The notes under the pieces are model-generated. The model was not told the DNA's origin. It did no database searches and saw nothing but the letters and a program-made list of their open reading frames with translations. Made by a program: the position numbers and the translations under genes. A stretch of 64,000 nucleotides of DNA from Acidicapsa acidisoli (lineage in GTDB: Bacteria > Acidobacteriota > Terriglobia > Terriglobales > Acidobacteriaceae). This document shows, in pieces, positions 53,101 to 61,140 of this stretch (the first letter of the stretch is position 1; the number at the start of each line of letters is the position of its first letter). The DNA lies in NCBI RefSeq assembly GCF_025685625.1, contig NZ_JAGSYI010000002.1:620001-684000 (forward strand). Direction: 5' to 3'.

Positions 53101-55419
53101 GCCCTGGATGGTCTCGCGCTGGGCCGTCGTGAGGTCTTCGCGAGCTCCGAGGCGCATCAGGGCCGGGTAGAGAGCGCGGTCGTTAAAGGTGTTGTAGAGC
53201 AGATAGGCGTTCTGAATTTCGACGTCTGCAGGTGGCTGCTGGCGTAAGACGGCATAGTGTTTCTGTACCTGATTGAAGAGCGCCATCGCATTGACCGTGT
53301 CACCTGCGTTGGCATAGAGGCTGGCTTCGCTCTGCTCGAACTGAACGTCGGCCTCCAACTGCTTTCGGACGGCGGGCGGGATCAGCTTGATCTCCTCCAG
53401 CGCCTCTGCATCGCGGTGCGTGGCCTGCATGGTACCGATCAGCCCGCGCCAGGCATCGAGATTATCCGGGTGGGCTTCGAGGATCTGGTGGTAGAGCGCG
53501 TAAGCCTGCGCGGTGTTGTTGCGCTGGAGGTAGATGGCTGCGAGTTGAATTTGGAGGCCGAGAGACGGCGCGCCGCCCGCCTGCATCTGGAGCTTTACCG
53601 AGCGCTCCAGCAGTCCCTGGGCGATTTCGAACTGATTGGACTGCTGATAGATGGAGCCGAGCATGGCAAGGAAGCCGGAGTCGCCGAGGGCGGCTTCATA
53701 GGTATCGGGCGGCATCTTTTCGACGAGTTCGATGGCCGCGTTGTCGTGCTGCAACTGATGTTCGGCTGTGACCAGGCCCATCCACGCGGGCAGGCTGGTG
53801 GTTTCGTCGTTGAGCACCTGCTTGTACAACTCGGCGGCCTGATCGTAGCGGCGGGCGGACATGAGGATGCCTGCGTATTGAAGCCGGGTTCCAGTCTTGA
53901 GCGCAGAGCCGTTGTCGGGAAAAGGCAGCGCCAGAGCCTGTGCGAGGGTCTTTTGAGCGTCGGCATCGCGGCCCATGGCCTGATACATTCCGGCGAGGGT
54001 CTGCAGGTAGTCGGGATCGCGGTTCAGGTTGGCTTTGACGGATGCCGGAAAGCGCGTCATGAGGGACATTGCCTGCTGCGTCTGGTTGTTGCGCGCGTAG
54101 GAGAGGAACAGACCGCGCCAGGCGTCGAGGGAAGCAGGCTGGATCTTGAGAATTTGCTGGTAAATCGCCGATGCGTCCGGGTATTGCTGGTTCTTGGTGT
54201 AGATGCCAGCCAGGCCATTGAGCGCTTCGGGGCTGCGCGGACGCATGTCGAGCGCGGCTTTGTACTTCTCGGTGGCTACATCGAGCTGGTTGGCATTGAA
54301 AGCGGTCGAAGCCTCGCCCATGGTGAACCAGAAGCGCGAGGTGGCGAGGCCTTCGCTGACGGAGTGATCGCGGAAACCGTTCTGCTCGGCCTGTTCGAGG
54401 TAGCTGATGGCTGCGCCGAAGTTGCTCTGTTGCATGCGCAGGAAGCCCATGCCAGCAGCGGCGCGGGCGTCCTTCTCGTTCTTGTCGAGCATGGCCTGGA
54501 AGCGGGTTTCGGCTTCGGTGAGGCGATGCGCGTTGAGCGCGGCGAAGGCGGCTCGTTCTTCCGGAGTACGAGCGATCCCGGCATTCATCTCGGCCAGCTT
54601 GCCTTCGTTGGCTTTCAGGCGCTGTTCGAGTTCAGTGTCTTTGGGATGGGTCCTGAGGTACTCTTTCAACTCCGCCGCCGAAGCGGGGTTGGCGGAGTCC
54701 CAGATGAGCGCCTGGCGGAGCGAGTTTTGCGCGTCGGAGCTGTCGATGTGCTCGTGCAGAATCTTGATGCCTTCGGCGCGGGTGCGGGCGTCGTAGGTCA
54801 ACATGCGACCGAGGGTCACGATGAAGCGGGGATCGCCGGGGTTGCGCGCGGCGAGGGCTCGCATGGCGTTCAGCGCCTCGGTCTTGCCGTTCGGAGTGGC
54901 GTAGAGGGTTTCGTAATAAGCGAGGGCGATGTCGCCGTCCGGCGGGTGGTCGCCGTAGTATTCGCGATAGATGCGCATGGCGGCTTCGGGATTGCCAGCT
55001 TTGGCAAGCGTACCGGCCTGGCCCAGGCGAACATCGCGGGTCTTGTTGCTGGTGAGGCCCTGAATCCGGCTAATGTTAGGGTCGCTGGGGTTGATCTTGC
55101 GCAGCTTGTCGAGCGCTTCATCGGAGGCTGCGGAGTTGCCGCTGAGACGGTAGTCGCGGGCTACTCCCGCAAGCGCCATCTGATTATTCGGATCGGAGAG
55201 AAGTATCTGCTGCCAGACCTGGACAGCGATGTCGGGACGGCCTCGGGATTCAAGCGCCTGGGCCTTTTCGATGAGGGTCTTTTCGGCGTCGCTTTGCTTC
55301 TGCGCCTGAGCTGATGCGGAATAGTTTGAACTCAGAAGACACAGCAACAGAGACGCAGCCAAAACAGCCACGCCGGGAACAGTCAACCGCTGCTGTTGTC
55401 GTCGCACTAGCGACTCCAT
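50155..55419 (-). CDS. bcsC: Cellulose synthase outer-membrane subunit BcsC
   Basis: 1754 residues, longer than typical BcsC (about 1150). A signal peptide (ends near S-A-S-A) is followed by a long row of TPR repeats (about 35-950; A-I-Y-Q-Q-I-L-K-I-Q-P type), an unusual P/T/S/Q-rich linker (about 950-1330), and the BCSC C-terminal beta-barrel (about 1350-1754) ending in a membrane-inserting aromatic pattern. It exports the nascent cellulose chain across the outer membrane. The start overlaps the bcsZ end by 13 bases. Last gene of the bcs operon. Confidence 0.9.
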   Translation of the reverse strand: MESLVRRQQQRLTVPGVAVLAASLLLCLLSSNYSASAQAQKQSDAEKTLIEKAQALESRGRPDIAVQVWQQILLSDPNNQMALAGVARDYRLSGNSAASDEALDKLRKINPSDPNISRIQGLTSNKTRDVRLGQAGTLAKAGNPEAAMRIYREYYGDHPPDGDIALAYYETLYATPNGKTEALNAMRALAARNPGDPRFIVTLGRMLTYDARTRAEGIKILHEHIDSSDAQNSLRQALIWDSANPASAAELKEYLRTHPKDTELEQRLKANEGKLAEMNAGIARTPEERAAFAALNAHRLTEAETRFQAMLDKNEKDARAAAGMGFLRMQQSNFGAAISYLEQAEQNGFRDHSVSEGLATSRFWFTMGEASTAFNANQLDVATEKYKAALDMRPRSPEALNGLAGIYTKNQQYPDASAIYQQILKIQPASLDAWRGLFLSYARNNQTQQAMSLMTRFPASVKANLNRDPDYLQTLAGMYQAMGRDADAQKTLAQALALPFPDNGSALKTGTRLQYAGILMSARRYDQAAELYKQVLNDETTSLPAWMGLVTAEHQLQHDNAAIELVEKMPPDTYEAALGDSGFLAMLGSIYQQSNQFEIAQGLLERSVKLQMQAGGAPSLGLQIQLAAIYLQRNNTAQAYALYHQILEAHPDNLDAWRGLIGTMQATHRDAEALEEIKLIPPAVRKQLEADVQFEQSEASLYANAGDTVNAMALFNQVQKHYAVLRQQPPADVEIQNAYLLYNTFNDRALYPALMRLGAREDLTTAQRETIQGLWANWSTRRAATAFDNGNTARAIDILDAAAQAFPDNLSVRKAVAGGYLRVGRAKESLEIFKQIDMQDATAADFQGAIGSALAANDKAQAEHWLRQALDRYPRDSAILAEAARFEQARGDNARAADYWRASLAAMPKVSPTDKLAHELVHPETIKPNSRAATPDDLAHLLNPDQDTARAGKSPKQLPPLPAYGHDPYDPGPPVILNNQQPASGTLPGSMPVYPVPTTTITPLPSSEINPSPAASPTAPAGPTGYVIPPYHPQSSSNRKPNANPATAKTSPGKSATSTSASAKKDSSSTSYSGRIHLPPTEETITSSATASPRDQPIRTQPTPQPAPQPRTQPTTQPVYPQLVQQSFQSPAQTGLRLSSEPMNPVAARAQALLTDETDGQITQGLAAGVIRYLPNAATPGVGLPASTTAASQTIAQNQTNNPARTEAFGSDSNAQYTPSAQDAAAGAYSAQKQATPPAPQPVTPVVPPQPVAQQPTPQLTKHTRKRRKPKPASSANSVPTLVTAPGEAPAAVPQLPVTDAATQGTQSTSNTGLSDQELQERNLPPLKGPWARLTHPQTTTPNPREEAELQLRTIEGGYSPWLGGTGTIAYRTGDPGYNALTSLEAIFEASVPLAKAARLTFIARPAFLDSGQANGSAVIQLTTGAVTASSPEPIGTLTGAAASTTPPAQQNSSGIAGEAQLTFGNLAIAGGYTPYGFLISNWTARASWRPGAGPFTFTFNRDSVKDTQLSYSGLRDPGSITAFNPGNVWGGVIANSGNVQYSRGDLTSGFYLGAGGQYITGFHVEQNKRFDGSAGAYWRVLAMPEYGSLNVGANFFAMHYTYNLQAYTYGMGGYFSPQFYFLANVPITWTGHRGPRLHYTVLGSFGIQAFSEDAEPLDPLDLGIETNTFNNAKLAALTSVGPNYDLRGQAAYGISDHWFVGAFAGANNSRNYTNLTAGFSVRYLFRSQPSTVAGPTGLFQTDDAHALRPLTVP

Positions 55420-56630
55420 CGTACTAGTAGCTCCCCACTGCTTCCAAACTGATACCGCTTCTCAATCCAGCCGCTGCCGAACAGGACTAGGTTTTGATCG
55501 TAATACGTTGGACCGGTTCCGTAACCTGCACCGTACAGATTCGATTTTTCATCGAGTTGCGATTTTATACGCACCAACTGTTGGGCAACAGAGGCCTGGT
55601 TGGAATTGCCGCTCAAATAGGGCAACAATGCGGCGGAAAAACCGACTGGACCGGGTGTATTCATGGGCACTCCGTCGCTGTTCACCTTCTCCGGTGGCGC
55701 GGGGTGCTGCTGCATATAGGCGTTCATTCCGGGCAGGGCGTGGAGGATACGCGCCTTGGCCGGAGTTGTGTCCGGGAGCATGCCTGCCCAGAGATAGACG
55801 CGGATGGCGTCGTAACTGCCCAAAGGATCGGGGGATTTATGTCCGTTGGCCTGGCATGGCGCGAATCCTTCGCCGGGGGTATAGCAGACCCAGTCCATGG
55901 CGAAACCGTTCTTTGCGCTGCGCTCAAGGATGGTTGGAACTTGCATGGCGAGGTTTGCCCAGGGGCCTTCGCGGTCGATCGCTGCGAGACGCTGGAGGAT
56001 AAAAAGCGGCATGTAGCTGGGGTTGAGAACGGAGAATTGTGGAAATTGGAAGCCCTTTGCGCCGGGCAGCAATACGGGGCCAATTCCGGAGAGTGTGGCG
56101 ATTTCTTTATGGGCGATGACCGACGCAAGGCGACGGCCGAGGGTGGCATAGTGGGGATCGTTCCAGAGACGGCCGGCTTCGATCAGGTCGTAGGCGATCC
56201 ACAGGTCGGAGTCTGAAGCGGAGTTTGCATCGAGAGCGCCCCAGTTGCCGTCTTTGCCTTTGCCCCAGCTCCAGGCTGGGAGATGAGCGCCAAGGTCGCC
56301 TGCGGCAAGATTGCCCTCGGTCCATTCGAGCACCTTTTCGAACCGGGCGCGATCGTTGTTGACGAGAGCGAAGAAGAGCGCGTAACTCTGGCCCTCGGAG
56401 GTGGTGCGGTCGCCTCCCTGAGGGTCTATGACGCGGCCGTCGGAGCTGATGAATCGTCCTACATATGCCTGCCAGAGGCGGGCATGATCGGACTGAGAAC
56501 CCTGGGGACTCTGGGCATAAGCGTAGCCCACAATCAGACCGGAGAACAAACTGAAAAACAGACCCAGCAAGCCTAAGCTTCGTGCCATGGACGCCGCCCA
56601 CCTTCCGCTTTGTCGCTCGATGCCCCGCAT
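55407..56630 (-). CDS. bcsZ: Periplasmic GH8 cellulase BcsZ
   Basis: 407 residues. GH8 endoglucanase of the cellulose operon: T-T-S-E-G-Q-S-Y near 76-83 with the catalytic acid E79. Signal peptide ends near Y-A-Y-A-Q (40). It trims cellulose strands in the periplasm. ATG 56630 is 1 base from the bcsAB stop; ATG 56588 is a shorter alternative that would still give a signal peptide. Confidence 0.92.
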   Translation of the reverse strand: MRGIERQSGRWAASMARSLGLLGLFFSLFSGLIVGYAYAQSPQGSQSDHARLWQAYVGRFISSDGRVIDPQGGDRTTSEGQSYALFFALVNNDRARFEKVLEWTEGNLAAGDLGAHLPAWSWGKGKDGNWGALDANSASDSDLWIAYDLIEAGRLWNDPHYATLGRRLASVIAHKEIATLSGIGPVLLPGAKGFQFPQFSVLNPSYMPLFILQRLAAIDREGPWANLAMQVPTILERSAKNGFAMDWVCYTPGEGFAPCQANGHKSPDPLGSYDAIRVYLWAGMLPDTTPAKARILHALPGMNAYMQQHPAPPEKVNSDGVPMNTPGPVGFSAALLPYLSGNSNQASVAQQLVRIKSQLDEKSNLYGAGYGTGPTYYDQNLVLFGSGWIEKRYQFGSSGELLVRWSR

Positions 56631-56631
56631 A

Positions 56632-59600
56632 TTAGTTGTCTTCCAACTGGAGGCGCTTGCGCGCGTGAGTGCGCAGCCAGATGCGAACCCAGACGGCCAG
56701 CAGGAAGGAGAGTCCCAGAGCGCCTACGGCAGCGAGCCACGGGACCTGCATGAACCACAGAGTAATGCGAGTCCACCATGGCAATGTACCTATGTGATAC
56801 ACATTGCCGCCGAGGCGGAAGGACTGAAAGAGCGAACCGTGCAGAACGGAGACCGTCCCGTTGATATCGCTGGCCTGCTGCACCTTGAGGAACGTGGTGA
56901 GGAAGTTGTCATAGGTTGGGGCGTCTTTCACATTGATCACCACAACGCTGCGTCCTGGGGTGAAGGGCGACTCGATGCCTTCGATGACTGAGTCCGGGGT
57001 GCCCGATGCCGTCAGGTCGCCGGACTCGGTGTGCTCTTGCGCCTGAATCTTCCACCAGGCATGATGCGGCAATCCGAAAAGACCTTCGGCGTCTTTGATT
57101 TGCACCTGGCCGCCTTGCAGGTTCACAGGAAGCTTGTCGGCGAGTTTGGCGAATCCTGGCTGGTCGTCCCCTGTGCCGAGAACGAGGAAATCGGTGTCCG
57201 CGCCGGACTTCATGGCATCGGAGCCGTCGACCTTCACGCGGAAGACGGGCATGCCGGTCTGGCGTCCAAAGTGCCCCATGAGGGTGAGGTATAGCTCAAG
57301 CTCCTGTGGCGTGGGCAAGGAGGGCAGAATGACTGTGGTTTCGCTCAGGTCGGCGTGATGCGTGAAGGGGAAACCGGCGTTGGCGAAAACTTCGAGGTTG
57401 GGCAGCGGGGCGTAATGTGGGTAGCTGCGCAGGTCCAGATACGTATCGCGCAGGATGGCTCCCTGCATGTTGATGGGGGTGGTGTCGGTGCAGCCGCCCT
57501 TCTTGACCATCTGGAAAGTGAAGTCGAAGGAGAGCGAGTTTGAGAATGGGCGCAGGTTGACGACCGGAACAGGGATGTCGGTCTTGACGATGCGCGAGGG
57601 TTCAGAGCCGGGGATGAGCGGCAGCGACCCCAGATAGGCGTTGTTGACGCGGACCTGGATGCTCGAAATGGGTCCGATGGGGATGGAGTTGTAGCGATAC
57701 ACCATTTTGAGGATGGCGTTGGGCTTTTCGCCGTAGAACATATCTGGCGGGACGCGAAAATAGACATTGACTGGCGCGGAGCCATCGCCTTGCAGGGATT
57801 CAGCGGACGCATAGTCCCATAGGGCGATGGTGCCGTCGGTGCGCGCCCATCGCGGCGCTACGTCGGGGCCTGGCGAATTGGGCAGCTTGAGGTTGTCGAT
57901 GGTGACGCTAGATCCCGCGAGCATGGAGGAATGCAAACCCACGGCCTGAGCGGCAATCAGCGTCTGATCGGCGTCCTGGCCGGTCACGATCAGGACTTTA
58001 CTGTACGGATCGGCAGGATTGGGCCGCATGGCGACGGTGGGGCCGGTGATTGTCCCGAGATTCAGGCCGCCGGGCAGGTTGCCGGGATTCTCCGCAATGA
58101 CGATGGCGTTACCGCTGGGCAACGGGCCGATGTAGGTGGGAAAGCGGACTGGCCGGTTTTCTGATTCCATGCCGAAGTAGGAAGAGACGATGCCGGCTGC
58201 CTGGATGGCCTTGGGAGATGGCAGCGCGGGAAAGACGACGGGAAGTTTGGGAGCATCGACGACTTCGGTGTCCAGGAACGGCAGGGGCAGTTGCTTGAGA
58301 TCGTCGGTGAGCGGGAGCACGTCACCGGAGAAATCCATGTAGGTGCGGGTAGCGACGCGAGCCCAGAGCGTGGTGTTGGCCGGGTCTTCGCAAACCATCA
58401 CGTAGTGGCCGATGAACTCCATGGTGAGGATGTTTTTGCGGACCAGAAGCTCGGCGGGTATGGATATCTCAGCTTCTTCCTCCTTGCTGCCGGTTGCCGC
58501 AGTTTGGTCGGGAGGAATGGGCAGAGTTGCAAAGAGGGTGCCGTTGAGCATGAGTTGCAGGTGGCTGAGCTGCGGCAACAGGCTCGGAGAAAACGAGTAG
58601 AAGATGTGAATTTTGGCGGACTTCACCACATGCGTCTGCTGCAGGGTGAAGAAGATAGAGTGCTGGCTGTCGATGCCATGCATCTCGATCGGTCCTGAGC
58701 CAACGTCGGCGAGGGTGAAGAGATCGCGGAACTGGCCGGGAGGCGGCGGTGCGACTTTGGCGATGGCCTGACGAGCGTCGCTGCCCACCGGGATGGAAGA
58801 TCCAGACACCCCAGATTGAGCGCTGGCAACCGTCGAGCCGAGACCAAGCATTGTCATTGTGGCCAGCATGGCCATTGGCAACAACATTGCCAGAAGCATA
58901 TGCGCGGCACGCGTAGAGGGAAGTTTGTCCTTGGCTTTGGACTGGGACTTGGATTGGGAAGCGGTTGCACCTTTGGCCGGACCTTTGGCTTTCGCGGCTG
59001 ATTTTTCCTTAAAGAACAGGCTCACAAAAGTCATCTTCAGGCCCTTGAAAGAGATGGAAAAGATGCGCCCGAGGCTCGTCATGGGCTGATCGATTTCGCG
59101 GCTTTCGCCCCAGCCGAGCCAGGTATCAGCGCGCGAATAGAGAACCATGGTGAGGATTTCCTGTTCGGCGATGGTCAGGTCGCTGAATCTCGCGCGCAGT
59201 GTGGTCTTGTCGCTGAGAACAATGGTGGCGGGAAGATCTGCCTCGACGTTGGGCATGGGAAAGGTCAGCCTGGCCAGTTCGCCGGGCGTGATGTCAATAG
59301 GTTCGTTGATCCGGATGGCCGTGCCGCCGCTGGAGAGGTCGATGGTTTCGCCCTGTACGATACGCCCATCGGCGAGCTTGATCGTAACCGCGGTGACGAT
59401 CTTGATGCGCACATGGTGGCGTAACTGCTGCATCTCGCGCGAAACCGCGGTACATACGCCGAGGACGACGATGTTGAAGAAGCACCAGACGCAGTTCATG
59501 ATGACGGTGCCGGGGCGGTCCTTGTCCCAGATGAAAAAGCGCGGAATAGCGACGAGCAACCCGAGAAAGTTGAGAAAAAGCAGCACGAGGAAGGGCTGCG

Positions 59601-61140
59601 CGATGTTTTTATCAAAGAAGCTGCGCTTGACGATGCCGCCCTTGGCGGTGACGTTGAACTTGCCCAGTTTGGGATTGATGAGCGCGAGCATCGTCGGCAG
59701 CAGGATGTACGGTGAGAGGACCGTCTCGTAGATCTCGTTCCAGAAGGAGTGGCGATGCTGCCCCTGGATGCGCGAGTTGACGATATTGGAGAGCGTGAGA
59801 TGCGGCAGCGCATAGGCGAGAATTGCGGCCCAGTAGCCGGGCACGTTGGTATGCGAAAGCAACAGGTAGATCAGAGGCGCGGTGAGGAAGATCAGCCGCG
59901 GCAGCGGATACAAAAAGTGAGACATCGCATTGAAGTAGCACAGACGTTGCGCGAGGCTGAGCTTAGGGGCGAAGAGCGGGTTATCGGTGCGCAGAATCTG
60001 GATCATGCCGCGCGCCCAGCGAATGCGCTGGCCGACGTGCGCGGACAAGCGCTCCGTGGCAAGGCCGGCTGCCTGCGGAATGTTGATGTAGGCGGTGTTC
60101 CAGCCGTTGGATTGCATGCGCAATGAAGTGTGCGCGTCTTCGGTGACTGTCTCGACCGCGATGCCGCCGATTTCATCGAGCGCTTCGCGGCGCAGTACGG
60201 CGCAGGAGCCGCAGAAGAAGGTCGCATTCCAGAAGTCATTGCCATCCTGCACGATGCCGTAGAAGAGCTCGTTTTCGTTGGGAATGACCTGAAACTGCCC
60301 CAGGTTTCGCTCAAATGGATCGGGCGAATAGAAGTGGTGGGGCGTCTGCAGCATGGCCAGATTGCGATCGCGCAGAAACCAGCCGATGGTCATCTGCAGG
60401 AAGCTGCGCGTGGGCACATGATCGCAGTCGAAAATGGCCACGTAGGGCGAGTCAAGCGACTTGAGTGCCGTATTGATGTTGCCTGCCTTGGCGTGGAAGT
60501 TGTCCGGACGAATCTTGTAGCCTACGCCGGCCTGAAAAGCGAAGTCGGCGAACTCCTTGCGGCGTCCGTCGTCTAGGATGTAGACGTGCAGCTTGTCGGT
60601 GGGCCAGTCGATATTGAGCGCGCCGAGCGCGGTGTAGCGGACGATTTCGAGCGGTTCATTGTAGGTGGGAACCAGGACGTCGATGTGAGGCCATTCTTCC
60701 GTGTTGTCAGGCAGCGCCATGGGCGCACGGCGCAAGGGCCAGATGGTCTGGAAGAACCCCAGGAAAAGAATGACAAAAGCGTAGCTCTCGGCGAAGACAA
60801 GGGACAGGATGAAGAAGGCATCGAGCGCGCCCCAGTGATTCGACGGGTCCTGAAAGAACTGCGCCGTCATCGACAGACGCCAGAAGCCGTAACGAAAGGT
60901 CGCGAAGAGCGACAGGATCATCAAGGTCAGCGTGATGAGGTACGAGTCCGAGGTGCGGCCCAGCGCGAGGCCCATCAGGAGCGTAAGCAGGCCGCAAACC
61001 GCCTGCTGCGGCCAGGTGAGCGGCAGCGTGGCGAAGAAATAGAACATGACCAGGGCGACGCCGAGAAAGCAGAAACGGAGCAGCCTGTTCAGGAAGGTCT
61101 CGCCGGCACCGATTTCGTGCCAGACCTGGGCAACGCTCAT
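56632..61140 (-). CDS. bcsAB: Fused cellulose synthase BcsA-BcsB
   Basis: 1502 residues. BcsA part: membrane helices, D-D at 190-191, D-C-D at 238-240, T-E-D at 333-335, Q-R-I-R-W at 371-375 and gating loop F-N-V-T-A-K-G at 495-501 are all intact. PilZ domain: R-H-H-V-R (574-578) and D-L-S-S-G-G (601-606) bind c-di-GMP, so it is an activated synthase. A linker (about 690-740) and membrane helix lead to the BcsB part (about 790-1480) with two carbohydrate-binding-like regions, and one C-terminal anchor helix. Fusion of A and B is known in some taxa. ATGA overlap with the bcsQ-like gene. Confidence 0.95.
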   Translation of the reverse strand: MSVAQVWHEIGAGETFLNRLLRFCFLGVALVMFYFFATLPLTWPQQAVCGLLTLLMGLALGRTSDSYLITLTLMILSLFATFRYGFWRLSMTAQFFQDPSNHWGALDAFFILSLVFAESYAFVILFLGFFQTIWPLRRAPMALPDNTEEWPHIDVLVPTYNEPLEIVRYTALGALNIDWPTDKLHVYILDDGRRKEFADFAFQAGVGYKIRPDNFHAKAGNINTALKSLDSPYVAIFDCDHVPTRSFLQMTIGWFLRDRNLAMLQTPHHFYSPDPFERNLGQFQVIPNENELFYGIVQDGNDFWNATFFCGSCAVLRREALDEIGGIAVETVTEDAHTSLRMQSNGWNTAYINIPQAAGLATERLSAHVGQRIRWARGMIQILRTDNPLFAPKLSLAQRLCYFNAMSHFLYPLPRLIFLTAPLIYLLLSHTNVPGYWAAILAYALPHLTLSNIVNSRIQGQHRHSFWNEIYETVLSPYILLPTMLALINPKLGKFNVTAKGGIVKRSFFDKNIAQPFLVLLFLNFLGLLVAIPRFFIWDKDRPGTVIMNCVWCFFNIVVLGVCTAVSREMQQLRHHVRIKIVTAVTIKLADGRIVQGETIDLSSGGTAIRINEPIDITPGELARLTFPMPNVEADLPATIVLSDKTTLRARFSDLTIAEQEILTMVLYSRADTWLGWGESREIDQPMTSLGRIFSISFKGLKMTFVSLFFKEKSAAKAKGPAKGATASQSKSQSKAKDKLPSTRAAHMLLAMLLPMAMLATMTMLGLGSTVASAQSGVSGSSIPVGSDARQAIAKVAPPPPGQFRDLFTLADVGSGPIEMHGIDSQHSIFFTLQQTHVVKSAKIHIFYSFSPSLLPQLSHLQLMLNGTLFATLPIPPDQTAATGSKEEEAEISIPAELLVRKNILTMEFIGHYVMVCEDPANTTLWARVATRTYMDFSGDVLPLTDDLKQLPLPFLDTEVVDAPKLPVVFPALPSPKAIQAAGIVSSYFGMESENRPVRFPTYIGPLPSGNAIVIAENPGNLPGGLNLGTITGPTVAMRPNPADPYSKVLIVTGQDADQTLIAAQAVGLHSSMLAGSSVTIDNLKLPNSPGPDVAPRWARTDGTIALWDYASAESLQGDGSAPVNVYFRVPPDMFYGEKPNAILKMVYRYNSIPIGPISSIQVRVNNAYLGSLPLIPGSEPSRIVKTDIPVPVVNLRPFSNSLSFDFTFQMVKKGGCTDTTPINMQGAILRDTYLDLRSYPHYAPLPNLEVFANAGFPFTHHADLSETTVILPSLPTPQELELYLTLMGHFGRQTGMPVFRVKVDGSDAMKSGADTDFLVLGTGDDQPGFAKLADKLPVNLQGGQVQIKDAEGLFGLPHHAWWKIQAQEHTESGDLTASGTPDSVIEGIESPFTPGRSVVVINVKDAPTYDNFLTTFLKVQQASDINGTVSVLHGSLFQSFRLGGNVYHIGTLPWWTRITLWFMQVPWLAAVGALGLSFLLAVWVRIWLRTHARKRLQLEDN

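Noticed and set aside
53257-55314. 685-codon plus-strand frame opposite bcsC
   Set aside because: Antisense of the TPR region; GC-rich strand shows long open frames by chance.
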